NCBI RefSeq assembly: GCF_903970965.1
Contig: NZ_CAJCKW010000001.1
Location: 1 to 64,000, forward strand
Length of the DNA stretch: 64,000 bases
Origin: Aureimonas sp. ME7
Lineage (GTDB): Bacteria; Pseudomonadota; Alphaproteobacteria; Rhizobiales; Rhizobiaceae
Direction of reading: 5' to 3'
Position 1 is the stretch's first letter. Each line of letters begins with the position of its first letter. The position numbers and the translations under genes were made by a program. Of the stretch, positions 45,768 through 53,804 are shown piece by piece. The notes under the pieces were generated by a model. It worked only from the letters and a program-made list of their open reading frames with translations. It searched no databases and had not been told where the DNA came from.

Positions 45768-46417
45768 CGGACATCCCCTTGCGCGGCGGCGGCGAGCGCG
45801 GCCTCGAACTCTTCGGGCACATGCGCGAAGACGGTGAAGCTCATGGCCGAATGCCCCGTGCCGCAGAATTCCGCGCACACGCCCCCGAAGGTGCCCGGCC
45901 GGTCGGCCTGGAGGCGGATCGTGTTCACGTGGCCGGGGATCGCGTCCACCTTGCCGCCGAGGCGCGGCACCCAGAAGGAATGGATCACGTCCGTGCCGAC
46001 GACGCGGATGTCGACCGGGCGCCCGGCCGGCAGGTGCAGCGCGTCCGGCGTTTCGCGCCCATCGGGATAGCGGAAGCGCCAGGACCATTGCGAGGGGCGC
46101 GCTTCCACCGTGTAGGCGGGCGGATTGGACGGGTGGGGCAGAAGGCGCTCGCCGGTGCCGAGCGCGAAGACGAGCAGCGCCGGCAGGACCACGCCCGGCA
46201 GGACGAGGCCGCCCCAGACCAGCCAGCGCCGCCCGTCGCCGGCTCCGGCCTCGTTTCTGCGCAGGAACGCGAGCGCCACGAGACCCAGCACCAGCGCGAG
46301 GATCGCGGCCGAGCCGGCCAGCATCACCCACCAGAGGATCGCGGTGGAGCGGGCGGCCGGACCGGCGGGATCGAGCGCGGACAGGTTGCCGGCGCAGCCC
46401 GAAAGGCCAAATGCCAT
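45764..46417 (-). CDS. ctaC: Cytochrome c oxidase subunit II
   Basis: This subunit of about 217 residues carries the CuA centre: DVIHSFWVPRLGGK (His), then GVCAEFCGTGHSAMSF with the Cys-Glu-Cys-His-Met ligand set. Two N-terminal helices anchor it (LWWVMLAGSAAILALVLGLV and LVLPGVVLPALLVFAL). The start is unclear. The frame stays open upstream and reads RRSPVWQGGRFAAIVPMAFG then LSGCAG, which looks like a lipoprotein signal, but the only ATG is at 46417, inside that signal. The upstream part would overlap the divergent DUF2231 gene. No fused cytochrome c domain is present. Confidence 0.88.
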   Translation of the reverse strand: MAFGLSGCAGNLSALDPAGPAARSTAILWWVMLAGSAAILALVLGLVALAFLRRNEAGAGDGRRWLVWGGLVLPGVVLPALLVFALGTGERLLPHPSNPPAYTVEARPSQWSWRFRYPDGRETPDALHLPAGRPVDIRVVGTDVIHSFWVPRLGGKVDAIPGHVNTIRLQADRPGTFGGVCAEFCGTGHSAMSFTVFAHVPEEFEAALAAAAQGDVR

Positions 46418-46465
46418 GGGAACGATCGCGGCGAACCGGCCGCCCTGCCAGACCGGAGAGCGACG

Positions 46466-46966
46466 ATGAGCGAGACGGCAACCGACAGCAGTCCCGTGAT
46501 CCAGGCCGTCGCGGAAAAGGATGTGTCCTCGGCGGTGGCGATCGCCGGCCATCCGATCCACGCGATGGCCGTGCATTTTCCGATCGCGCTCGCCATCGCC
46601 ACGCTCGGCGCGGATGTCTTCTACTGGTGGGGGGGCGATCCGTTCTGGCTGCGCGCCGGCTTCTGGGCGGCGGCCTTCGCCTTCGGCACCGGAGTGGCCG
46701 CGAGCCTCGTCGGCACGGCCGAGCTTCTGCTCGTTCCCGGTATCCGCTCGCGCGCCGCCAGCTGGACCCATGCCATCGCCGCGATGATGTTCGTGTCGAT
46801 CTGCGGCATGAACTTCGTCCTGCGCGTCGTGGCGCCGGACGCGGTGCTGCCGCTCGGCCTCGCCCTGTCGGGGCTTGGCGGCGTGTTCACGGGGCTGGCG
46901 GGCTGGCACGGCGGCAAGCTGATCCTGCATCACGGTGTCGGCATCATGGTGTCGGACCAGGAATGA
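46466..46966 (+). CDS. DUF2231 membrane protein
   Basis: This 166-residue protein has four membrane helices and the DUF2231 mark GHPIHAMAVHFPIALAIATL (His-Pro-x-His-...-His-Phe-Pro), which may bind metal or heme. It stands on the plus strand between ctaC and the copD/ctaG pair and ends 23 bases inside the 3' end of the copD-like gene. GGAGAG lies before the ATG at 46466. Function is unknown, though homologues are often near oxidase or copper genes. Confidence 0.88.
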   Translation: MSETATDSSPVIQAVAEKDVSSAVAIAGHPIHAMAVHFPIALAIATLGADVFYWWGGDPFWLRAGFWAAAFAFGTGVAASLVGTAELLLVPGIRSRAASWTHAIAAMMFVSICGMNFVLRVVAPDAVLPLGLALSGLGGVFTGLAGWHGGKLILHHGVGIMVSDQE

Positions 46967-47450
46967 GGGGCGACACGATCTCGGAAAGGCCGCCCGGCCG
47001 GAACAGCGCGTCCGGCAGGAAGCCGAGCGGGATCACGGGCTTGGCGGACACGAGGAAGAAGATCACGAGCATCACGGTCGAAAGGGTGACGAGGCTGGCG
47101 ACGACGCGCCAACGGGCGAAGTGCCCGCCTTCGTCGAAGATGCTGAGAACCAGAAGGCCGATCCAGACATGGAGCGCCACCAGCACCCCAACGAACAGAA
47201 GCTTCAGCGCGAACCATTCGAAATACACCTCCCGCGCCACGATCAGCGCCGTGCCGGAGGCGATCGCCAGGAAGGCGGCGGGCGAGACGACCACGACATA
47301 GGCGAAGCGCGTGAAGAGGTGCAGACGGTGGAGCGGCGGACCTTCGCCGGCCGCCCGGCGCTGGCCGAGAAGCACCGGCATCAGGAGGATGCCCCCGGTC
47401 CAGAGCGCCAAGGCGGCGACGTGGACGAACTTCAGCCAGACGACGATCAA
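46944..47450 (-). CDS. CopD-like membrane protein
   Basis: This 168-residue protein has four helices and the CopD-type start IVVWLKFVHVAALALWTGGI then LLMPVLLGQRRAAGEGPPLH. CopD-family proteins take part in copper import, which fits its place beside a copper oxidase and CtaG. It starts at TTG 47450, overlapping the ctaG stop (TTGA). Its 3' end overlaps the convergent DUF2231 gene by 23 bases. Confidence 0.85.
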   Translation of the reverse strand: MIVVWLKFVHVAALALWTGGILLMPVLLGQRRAAGEGPPLHRLHLFTRFAYVVVVSPAAFLAIASGTALIVAREVYFEWFALKLLFVGVLVALHVWIGLLVLSIFDEGGHFARWRVVASLVTLSTVMLVIFFLVSAKPVIPLGFLPDALFRPGGLSEIVSPLIPGPTP

Positions 47451-48211
47451 CCCGCCCGCCCCGCCTGCGGCGGCGCCGTGTCGGCGAGAAGCCCGCGCAC
47501 GCAGCCGAGCGCGGCCACGAGGTTCGGCAGCATGGCCGGCACCCACATGAGGAGCCCGGCGAGCTGCTGGTCCTCCAGCGCACTGACGCCGAAGGGCTCG
47601 GTGGTGAGGAAATGGGCGGCGTAGAGCGGCACGGGGGCGAAGGTGATCAGCGCGCCCAGAAGCCCCATCAGGGCGATCACCACGAGATGGGCAAGGCCCA
47701 CCCCGAGCGGCGAGGCGCCGGGCGCCAGGAGTTCGCGCCAGAGAAGCGTCGCCGCGCCGAGAAGGCTGGCTTCCATGACCCAGTAGAGGCGCATGTCGGC
47801 GAGCGCGGCGGCGTAAGGAGCCGGCGCGTGCCAGAAGAAGACGGTCGCGACCTGGAGAAGTGCGAGGAGCGGCAGCGCCGATCCGACCCTCGCCCCCTTT
47901 GCCGGGAAGGCGAGCGCCAGAAGCGGCGCGGCAAGAGCGATCAAAAGCAGGTGATGAGTCACGCGCGCCGAAAACAGGGCGGAGGATAGAGCGCAGAGGG
48001 GCGACACGAAAGCGACGACGAGAACGCAGAGCGCGGCGGCGAGGGCACGCCGACGCGCGCGCGGCCAGTCGCGACCGCGCCAGATGCCGAACGCCGCGGC
48101 GCCCAAAAGCGCGGCGAGAAGCCATGGGTCCCAGTTGAAGGCCCCGATGACGTCCGCCGGCAACGGTGCCGGGCCGCAATAGGAAACCGCGTTCGAAGGC
48201 TCGCCGCCCAT
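47447..48211 (-). CDS. ctaG: CtaG-type cytochrome c oxidase assembly protein (caa3_CtaG)
   Basis: This 254-residue protein has about seven helices and matches the caa3-type CtaG family (not the Cox11-type CtaG): ARVTHHLLLIALAAPLLALA, FFWHAPAPYAAALADMRLYW and LEDQQLAGLLMWVPAMLPNL. These His and Met residues may help deliver copper to the oxidase. It heads the leftward pair ctaG-copD and is separated from ctaCDE by the opposing DUF2231 gene. The start ATG is at 48211. Confidence 0.92.
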   Translation of the reverse strand: MGGEPSNAVSYCGPAPLPADVIGAFNWDPWLLAALLGAAAFGIWRGRDWPRARRRALAAALCVLVVAFVSPLCALSSALFSARVTHHLLLIALAAPLLALAFPAKGARVGSALPLLALLQVATVFFWHAPAPYAAALADMRLYWVMEASLLGAATLLWRELLAPGASPLGVGLAHLVVIALMGLLGALITFAPVPLYAAHFLTTEPFGVSALEDQQLAGLLMWVPAMLPNLVAALGCVRGLLADTAPPQAGRAG

Positions 48212-48923
48212 TCCCGATGTCGCTCCTTCGCCCGTTCGCCGTTCCGATACGTAACGCGCGCGCGCCGTCCGACAAAGGGGCCGCGCGAGGCAGGCGATGG
48301 ACCGGAGGGCGGTTTCTCCGCCCTTCTCGGATCACGCTTTGGAAATCGCGACGTGGGCGTCTCCCGCGTCCTGCCCTCGGACTGACTTTCCTTCGATGTC
48401 GTCGGGCGGTGGGAATGGGGATTTCCGATGGGGATCGCTGCCGTGTCGCGTCGCCTTTCGCTCCCGGTCGTCGTTCCGGCGGGGATGGCTATCGATCATC
48501 GGGGGTTCCCGGACGGCGTCGTGGTTGTCACCGTATCGATGCGGGCGGCATCGGCTAGCTTGCCCATAGGGCAATCGCCTTGCAAAGGACGCGTAGGAGC
48601 TAGGGTTCGCTTGGCGACAGACGCGAAAAGGCTACCCGACACATCGTGACGGTCAGCCACCCTCCCGTGGGGTGGATCTGCGGAATGGGATCCGTCCTTG
48701 GGCGCTCTGGTCCCACCCGCAAACGGAGCACGCCTTGAGGGCAAGCCACGATCGCCCCGAACGGTGGAGGAGGGTGCACTCGCGGCCGGGGCATCGTATG
48801 GACGCGCACGCCTTGGCCGCCGCGAGGTTTTCGGCCCGCTCCCAAGTGGAGTATGGGAAAACGGGCATGGGCGGGTAGAGCTGCGTTCCGAGTTTCCGGG
48901 CGAACACGAGAAAGGAGGTCGCG
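48212..48923. other. Intergenic region, no gene seen
   Basis: These 712 bases hold the promoter of ctaG and the leader of the 345-residue protein gene. No family-like protein, RNA gene or strong repeat could be seen. The last 20 bases contain AAAGGAGG, the ribosome binding site of the next gene. Confidence 0.5.
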
Positions 48924-49961
48924 ATGCGCTTCTGGAACCGCGTCTTCCGCCGCCCGCAGGATGCGCTGCCGCCGCCGACATCCCAACTCGATGCTCCCAC
49001 GCCCGCCGAAGTTCCCGGTCTTCCCAACGGAGCGAACCCGATCCTCCGGCTTGCCGCTCGCTGGCGCCTGCCCCTGGAAGAAACGCGCATGGAGGTCGTC
49101 GCCCGCCTCGGCGTCCTGCCCGATCCGATCTATGGATGGCCGGCGCTCGTCCTGGCGGATGCCGAGCCTTTGCCGGGGGCCCTGGCGCCCTGGACGGCAA
49201 GCGCCTTCGAGCGCATCGCGCCCCAATTCCCCATCACTCGCTTCACCGGGCTCGCATGGTTCGAGGACGACGCCCATGCCAACCTCGGGCGCACCGCCGA
49301 TCACCTTGCGGCATCCCTCGGGCCTGCATCGATCGGCCGGCGATGGAACACGTTGGTTGCCGCTTGGCGCGCGGGGCTGGTCGAGGTGTCGCTGACGGCG
49401 TGGCCTCCGGAGTGGCAGTCCGACCTGCCTCGGGGAGAGGCCGAAGCGCGCGAGCCGCGGCTTCGCACCGCCTGCCACGTGACGCTGACGACGGGCTTTC
49501 GCCTGCGCCTCGGCGAGCGGGAGCGGGAATGGGTGACGGGCTTTCGTCCCCTTTCGATCGACGGAGATGTCGGGACGGCGCGCATGGCGCGGGCCGGCCG
49601 CCATGCGCCGGGCGAGACGGAGCTCGAATACGTGCGCGACCCGGAGGATCTGGTCGAGGACCGGCAAAGGACGCTCGGCCTTTCGCGGGACGGCGAAGCG
49701 CTGATCGTGGTGTCGGACCAGCTCTTCGTCATGCCTCGCACGGACATCCTGCGCCTATCCGTGATCCGGATGACGCCCGCCAAGGGCGGCGGCGGTTCGT
49801 CGCTCCACGCCCATTGCCGCACGAGCGCGCCGGGCGCGGACGACCAGTCCGTATTTCTCGCACAAAACAGCGATCCCGACGGCATGAGCGCGTTCGGCCG
49901 GTATCTGGGCGACCGGCTCGGCTGCCCGGTCGAGATCAGTCCCTACTACCCGGACTGCTGA
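48924..49961 (+). CDS. Unknown 345-residue cytoplasmic protein
   Basis: This 345-residue protein has no signal peptide, membrane helix or motif that I recognise. It starts MRFWNRVFRRPQDALPPPTS. The middle is an alpha-beta region (ITRFTGLAWFEDDAHANLGR, TLTTGFRLRLGERERE, DGEALIVVSDQLFVMPRTDI) and the end is LGDRLGCPVEISPYYPDC. AAAGGAGG six to eight bases before the ATG strongly supports the start. It stands alone, with long non-coding stretches on both sides. Confidence 0.78.
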   Translation: MRFWNRVFRRPQDALPPPTSQLDAPTPAEVPGLPNGANPILRLAARWRLPLEETRMEVVARLGVLPDPIYGWPALVLADAEPLPGALAPWTASAFERIAPQFPITRFTGLAWFEDDAHANLGRTADHLAASLGPASIGRRWNTLVAAWRAGLVEVSLTAWPPEWQSDLPRGEAEAREPRLRTACHVTLTTGFRLRLGEREREWVTGFRPLSIDGDVGTARMARAGRHAPGETELEYVRDPEDLVEDRQRTLGLSRDGEALIVVSDQLFVMPRTDILRLSVIRMTPAKGGGGSSLHAHCRTSAPGADDQSVFLAQNSDPDGMSAFGRYLGDRLGCPVEISPYYPDC

Positions 49962-50177
49962 CGCCACACCGGCGATGCCCGAAGTCCGCGACGAGCGGCC
50001 GGGGCATCGCGTCCCTCGGCCTTGGCAGGGGGGGGGCGGGTCGGCGTATCGACGGGGGGGGGATGGATGGCGCGCTCGGCAGCGGAGACGGATCGCAGGA
50101 TCGCATGCGCGCCGGGCGACGATCCCGCCGACGACGGGGGCCGGAGCCCCTTCCGTGCGATGTCGCTACCCAGGATG
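49962..50177. other. Degenerate GC-rich stretch with long G runs
   Basis: No gene is seen. Two runs of nine Gs (50028-50036 and 50054-50062) with a GGG between them could form a G-quadruplex on the plus strand. The region leads into a possible gene fragment at 50178. Confidence 0.45.
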
Positions 50178-50280
50178 ACACGGCTTCGACATCCCGTTCC
50201 CCTATCTGCCGGAGGGCCTCGATCGCTTCGTGGACAAGGCCGTGCTGAAGGCGCCGCGGCCGGACCGGCTGGGTCGCTCA
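50178..50280 (+). pseudogene. Possible fragment of a flavin-dependent (LLM-class) monooxygenase C-terminus
   Basis: The plus strand reads GFDIPFPYLPEGLDRFVDKA then VLKAPRPDRLG, without start or upstream domain. The pattern GF-x-hydrophobic-P-x(3)-P-x-x-L-x-x-F-V-D resembles the C-terminal end of LLM-class monooxygenases of the NtaA/SnaA/DszA group, some of which cleave organosulfur compounds. It overlaps the 3' tail of the MFS gene on the other strand. The match is short and from memory. Confidence 0.3.
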
Positions 50281-51722
50281 GACGGCGCGTTTGGGTGCGA
50301 AGCCCTTACCCGCCCGGACACCTCGATGCCGGCATCGCGGGACAAGATCAGAAATCGCAGCGAGGTGATGACGCCGATCCCGCCCATGATGGCGAGCGCC
50401 GTCTGGAAGTCCGGCAGTTGCGCCGCCGCGTCGGGCGCGCCGGTCTCGAGAAGGACGCTCAGCCGGATCATCAGGGCGGCCATCGCCACGGCGAGCAGCA
50501 CGGAAAGCTGCTGTGTCATGGAGGAGAAGGTCGTCGCGGCGCCACGCATCGTCGGCTCGATGTCGGCGAAGGTGATCGTGTTGAGCGCGGTGAACTGCAT
50601 GGAGCGCGTGAGCCCGGCGACGAACAGGAGGGCGAGAAGGAGCGGGCGCGGCGTCGATGGATCGACCAGCGCGAAGCTTGCCACCGCCAGCGAGGCGACG
50701 ACGCCGTTGGCGACGAGGAGCGTGCGGAAGCCGAGCCGGCGAAGCGTGCGCGTGGTGGCGGCCTTCATCGCGAGGTTGCCGAGGAAGTAGACCAGCATGA
50801 GCGATCCCGTCTCGACCGCGCCGAGGCCCATGCCGACCTGGAACAGCAGCGGAAGCAGGAAGGGGGTCGAGTTGATGACCATGCGCGCCATCGTCCCGGT
50901 CGAGAGCGAGGCGAGCGCGAAGGTCTGGGCCGAAAGGACGCGCAGGTCCACGAGCGGGTGAGGCGCGCGGCGCAGGTGGCGCACCCCGAACCCGCCAAGG
51001 CCAAGACCGGCGGCGACGAGGCAGGCGGCCGGCCAGCCCCCGTCCTGCGACAGCATTTCGAGCCCGACAAGCACTAGGGCCAATGCGCCGGCCGTGAGGA
51101 GGAAGCCCGGCCCGTCGAAGGGGCGCGGCGCCTCGCGCTCGCCGGCGGGAAGGAACAGGAGCGTGAGCGCCACGCCGATCGCGCCGATCGGCAGGTTCAG
51201 GAGGAAGTTCCAGCGCCAGCCGGCATGCGTCGTGATCCAGCCGCCGAGAATGGGGCCGGCCACCGGGGCGATCAGCGCGGGCCAGGTGATCAGCGCGATC
51301 GCATGGACGAGCTCGGACTTCGGGGTGTTGCGCAGCACGATCTGGCGGCCGACCGGGGTCATCAAGGCGCCGCCGATCCCTTGCGCGACGCGGGCGAGAA
51401 CGAAGCTCCAAAGGCCGTCGACCCAGGCGCAGGCCAGCGAGGAAAGGGTGAAAAGGACGATGGCGCCGAGAAAGACGTTGCGTGCGCCAAGCCGGTCGGC
51501 GAGCCAGCCGGCAGGCGGAATGCACACTGCCATGGCGAGAAGATAGGCGGTGAAGCCGACGTTGAGGCTGACGACGTCGGTTTGGAAGTCGGCCGCCATG
51601 GCGGGCAGCGAGGTCGCGATGATCGTGCCGTCGAGCGCCTGCATGAAGAAGGACACCGCCACGATGCCGGCCATGAGCCTGGGGCGGGGAAGGGCGGGGG
51701 CGCCCGGTGCTGTGACGGTCAT
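50202..51722 (-). CDS. MFS transporter of the DHA2 (EmrB/QacA) drug exporter family
   Basis: This transporter of about 506 residues has the DHA2 layout of 14 helices. FFMQALDGTIIATSLPAMAA (helix 1), AGWLADRLGARNVFLGAIVL (motif A) and APVAGPILGGWITTHAGWRW (motif C) are typical. It exports drugs or metabolites using the proton gradient. The C-terminal about 35 residues (RASHPNAPSERPSRSGRGAF and beyond) are hydrophilic and lie opposite a possible gene fragment, so the original stop may have been lost. The ATG at 51722 is preferred to 51743. It is 90 bases downstream of the SsuA-like gene, on the same strand. Confidence 0.9.
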   Translation of the reverse strand: MTVTAPGAPALPRPRLMAGIVAVSFFMQALDGTIIATSLPAMAADFQTDVVSLNVGFTAYLLAMAVCIPPAGWLADRLGARNVFLGAIVLFTLSSLACAWVDGLWSFVLARVAQGIGGALMTPVGRQIVLRNTPKSELVHAIALITWPALIAPVAGPILGGWITTHAGWRWNFLLNLPIGAIGVALTLLFLPAGEREAPRPFDGPGFLLTAGALALVLVGLEMLSQDGGWPAACLVAAGLGLGGFGVRHLRRAPHPLVDLRVLSAQTFALASLSTGTMARMVINSTPFLLPLLFQVGMGLGAVETGSLMLVYFLGNLAMKAATTRTLRRLGFRTLLVANGVVASLAVASFALVDPSTPRPLLLALLFVAGLTRSMQFTALNTITFADIEPTMRGAATTFSSMTQQLSVLLAVAMAALMIRLSVLLETGAPDAAAQLPDFQTALAIMGGIGVITSLRFLILSRDAGIEVSGRVRASHPNAPSERPSRSGRGAFSTALSTKRSRPSGR

Positions 51723-51812
51723 GAAATGCCGAACCCATATCATGCGAAGACGGGGGATCGGGGCGCTGACGCCCCGATCCCCCTTAGGGATAGCGCAGTT
51801 GTTGATGAACCG

Positions 51813-52841
51813 TCAGTTGCTCGCGGCCACTTGCGCGGCGGCGGCCTCGTAGAAGCTGCGATCGACCCAGGTATCGTAATCGACCGTGCCCTTCAGGAGA
51901 CCGGCCTCCGCCATGAAGCGCTCCTCGCCCTTCAGCGCCTCGATGGCCTGCGGCGTGATGTTCGGGTCCTGGTAGAACTTGCTTCCGGCGTAGGTGGCGC
52001 GGACCGCGTTCTCGCTGTTGCCGGTCTCCTTGACGAAGATCGCGATCGTCTCGTCCGGATGCGCGTCGGCCCAGCGGGCGGTCTCGATATCCACCTTCAG
52101 AAGGCGTTCGACGATCTCGGGATAGGTGCGGGCGAAGTCGCCGTTGACGCTGATGAGGTGCGGCACCGCCCATTCGGGTTTGCCGGATACACCGGCGTCG
52201 AAGAGAACGCGCGCCTGACCTGCGTCCACCAGCTTCTGGGCCGGCCCGGTGCTCTCGACGATCGCGTCCACATCACCGCGCGCGAGCGCGGGACCCGAAT
52301 TCTCGATGCCGATATTCAGGCTCTCGACGTCGTTGATCGACGCGCCTTCGGCTTCGAGCGCCTTGGCGAAGGTCGAGTGGCGCACGGTGCCGGACAGGTA
52401 GGCCACGCGCTTGCCCTTGAGATCGGCGAGCGTCTTGATCGGCGAGTCCGGCTTCACCACGACCAAAGTCTCGTTGGAGGGAACCCAGCTGGACAGGCCG
52501 ACGAGCTTCACGTCGGCACCGCTCGCGCCGAGGCGCAGCGACGGATTGTTGCCGATATAGGTGACGTCGATCGCGCCCGAGCCGAGCGCCACGGACGCCG
52601 CCGAGCCGCCGTCGAAGGTGGTGAGCTCGATCTTGATGCCGTCGGGTCCGAACTCCTTTTCCAGAAGCTTCTGGTTGCGGAACAGGACGAACTTGAGGTG
52701 GCCGGGCGCCGTCGAGCCGATGCGGATGACGTCGGGCTTGGCCGGCTGCGCCAGCGCGGGGGTGCCGGCGACGACGCCCAGCGCAAGGGAAAGAGCTGCG
52801 AGCCGGAGGATCGCACGGCGGGGCAGGGAGGCGAGGGGCAT
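51813..52841 (-). CDS. SsuA/TauA-type ABC transporter substrate-binding protein
   Basis: This 342-residue periplasmic protein has a twin-Arg-like/Sec signal (MPLASLPRRAILRLAALSLA, cut after ALA before QPAKPD). The body follows the sulfonate-binding SsuA/NMT1 fold: IRIGSTAPGHLKFVLFRNQK, IDVTYIGNNPSLRLGASGAD, LADLKGKRVAYLSGTVRHS and GDVDAIVESTGPAQKLVDAG. The solute is probably an organosulfonate or another small organic anion. It is the last gene of a six-gene operon. AAGGA lies 8 bases before the ATG. Confidence 0.9.
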   Translation of the reverse strand: MPLASLPRRAILRLAALSLALGVVAGTPALAQPAKPDVIRIGSTAPGHLKFVLFRNQKLLEKEFGPDGIKIELTTFDGGSAASVALGSGAIDVTYIGNNPSLRLGASGADVKLVGLSSWVPSNETLVVVKPDSPIKTLADLKGKRVAYLSGTVRHSTFAKALEAEGASINDVESLNIGIENSGPALARGDVDAIVESTGPAQKLVDAGQARVLFDAGVSGKPEWAVPHLISVNGDFARTYPEIVERLLKVDIETARWADAHPDETIAIFVKETGNSENAVRATYAGSKFYQDPNITPQAIEALKGEERFMAEAGLLKGTVDYDTWVDRSFYEAAAAQVAASN

Positions 52842-52936
52842 GGAGGATGTCCTTGTTGGGAAGCGCGGCGGGTCGTTTCGTCCAGGACTTGCGGCTGGAA
52901 CGGTCATGCTGGGGATGGTTGGGGGCGGGGGCGCTG

Positions 52937-53791
52937 TCAGGCCGGGCCGGCGCCTTCGCTGGCCTTCCAGCGGGTGGCGCGCGCTTCGAGGGCAACGAGG
53001 AGATAGTTCAGGACGAGACCGGTCGCCGTGAGCGTCAGGATGCCGGCATACATCCGGTCGGTCTCCAGCATCAGCGAGGAGTGCTGGATCAGGAAGCCGA
53101 TGCCGGACTGGGCGGCCAGCATCTCGGCCGCGATCACCGAGAAGAGCGAGGTTTTCACGCCGAGACGCGCGCCGGCGACGATCGAGGGGACGGCCGAAGG
53201 CAGGATCACCTTCTTGAACAGGTCCCAATCCGACGTGCCCATGGAGCGCGCGGCCTTGAGGAGCAGCGGATCCACCGACTTCACGCCGACGATCGTGTTG
53301 ACGAGGAGGAAGAAGACGGCCGCATAGAAGGTAATCGCGATCTTCGACGCCTCGCCGATGCCCAGCACCAGGATGAAGACGGGCATCAGGGCGAACTGCG
53401 AGGTGTTGCGCAGCGTCTGGACGAGGAAGTCGCTCATCCGCTCGAACAGGGTGTAGCGGCCCATCGCGAGGCCGAGCGGCACGGCCACCACGACGGCCAG
53501 AAGAAAGCCGAGCGCCGCGCGCTGGAGGCTGATGCCGATATGCTCGGCGATCGTGCCGCTTGCGATCATCTCCCAGAGCGCGGCCAGGACTTGGCTGAGC
53601 GGCGGAAAGAACAGGGCGTTGATCCAGCCGAGGCGCGGTGCGGCTTCCCAGAGAACGGCGAAGGCGAGGAGCGCGGGAAGGCCGAGGCCGAGGCTGGTCG
53701 CTGCGCGCCGCAGTCGCGAGGTGACGGGCGCGAAGCGCAGCCGCGTGCCGACGAAGGGGGCGAAGACGGGCTTGGGCGAAACGAGGGACAT
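52937..53791 (-). CDS. SsuC/TauC-type ABC transporter permease
   Basis: This 284-residue inner membrane protein has six helices and the EAA loop AARSMGTSDWDLFKKVILPS. LPALLAFAVLWEAAPRLGWI and QVLAALWEMIASGTIAEHIG match the sulfonate/nitrate/taurine permease family. It pairs with the ATPase at 53805 (13-base gap) and the binding protein at 51813. Confidence 0.93.
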   Translation of the reverse strand: MSLVSPKPVFAPFVGTRLRFAPVTSRLRRAATSLGLGLPALLAFAVLWEAAPRLGWINALFFPPLSQVLAALWEMIASGTIAEHIGISLQRAALGFLLAVVVAVPLGLAMGRYTLFERMSDFLVQTLRNTSQFALMPVFILVLGIGEASKIAITFYAAVFFLLVNTIVGVKSVDPLLLKAARSMGTSDWDLFKKVILPSAVPSIVAGARLGVKTSLFSVIAAEMLAAQSGIGFLIQHSSLMLETDRMYAGILTLTATGLVLNYLLVALEARATRWKASEGAGPA

Positions 53792-53804
53792 GGGCTCGGT
53801 CCTT

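Noticed and set aside
43182-46481. A 1099-codon reading that extends the oxidase gene upstream through ctaC
   Set aside because: The extension is the other frame of ctaC. The ATG at 45767 gives the known CtaD-CtaE start and overlaps the ctaC stop.
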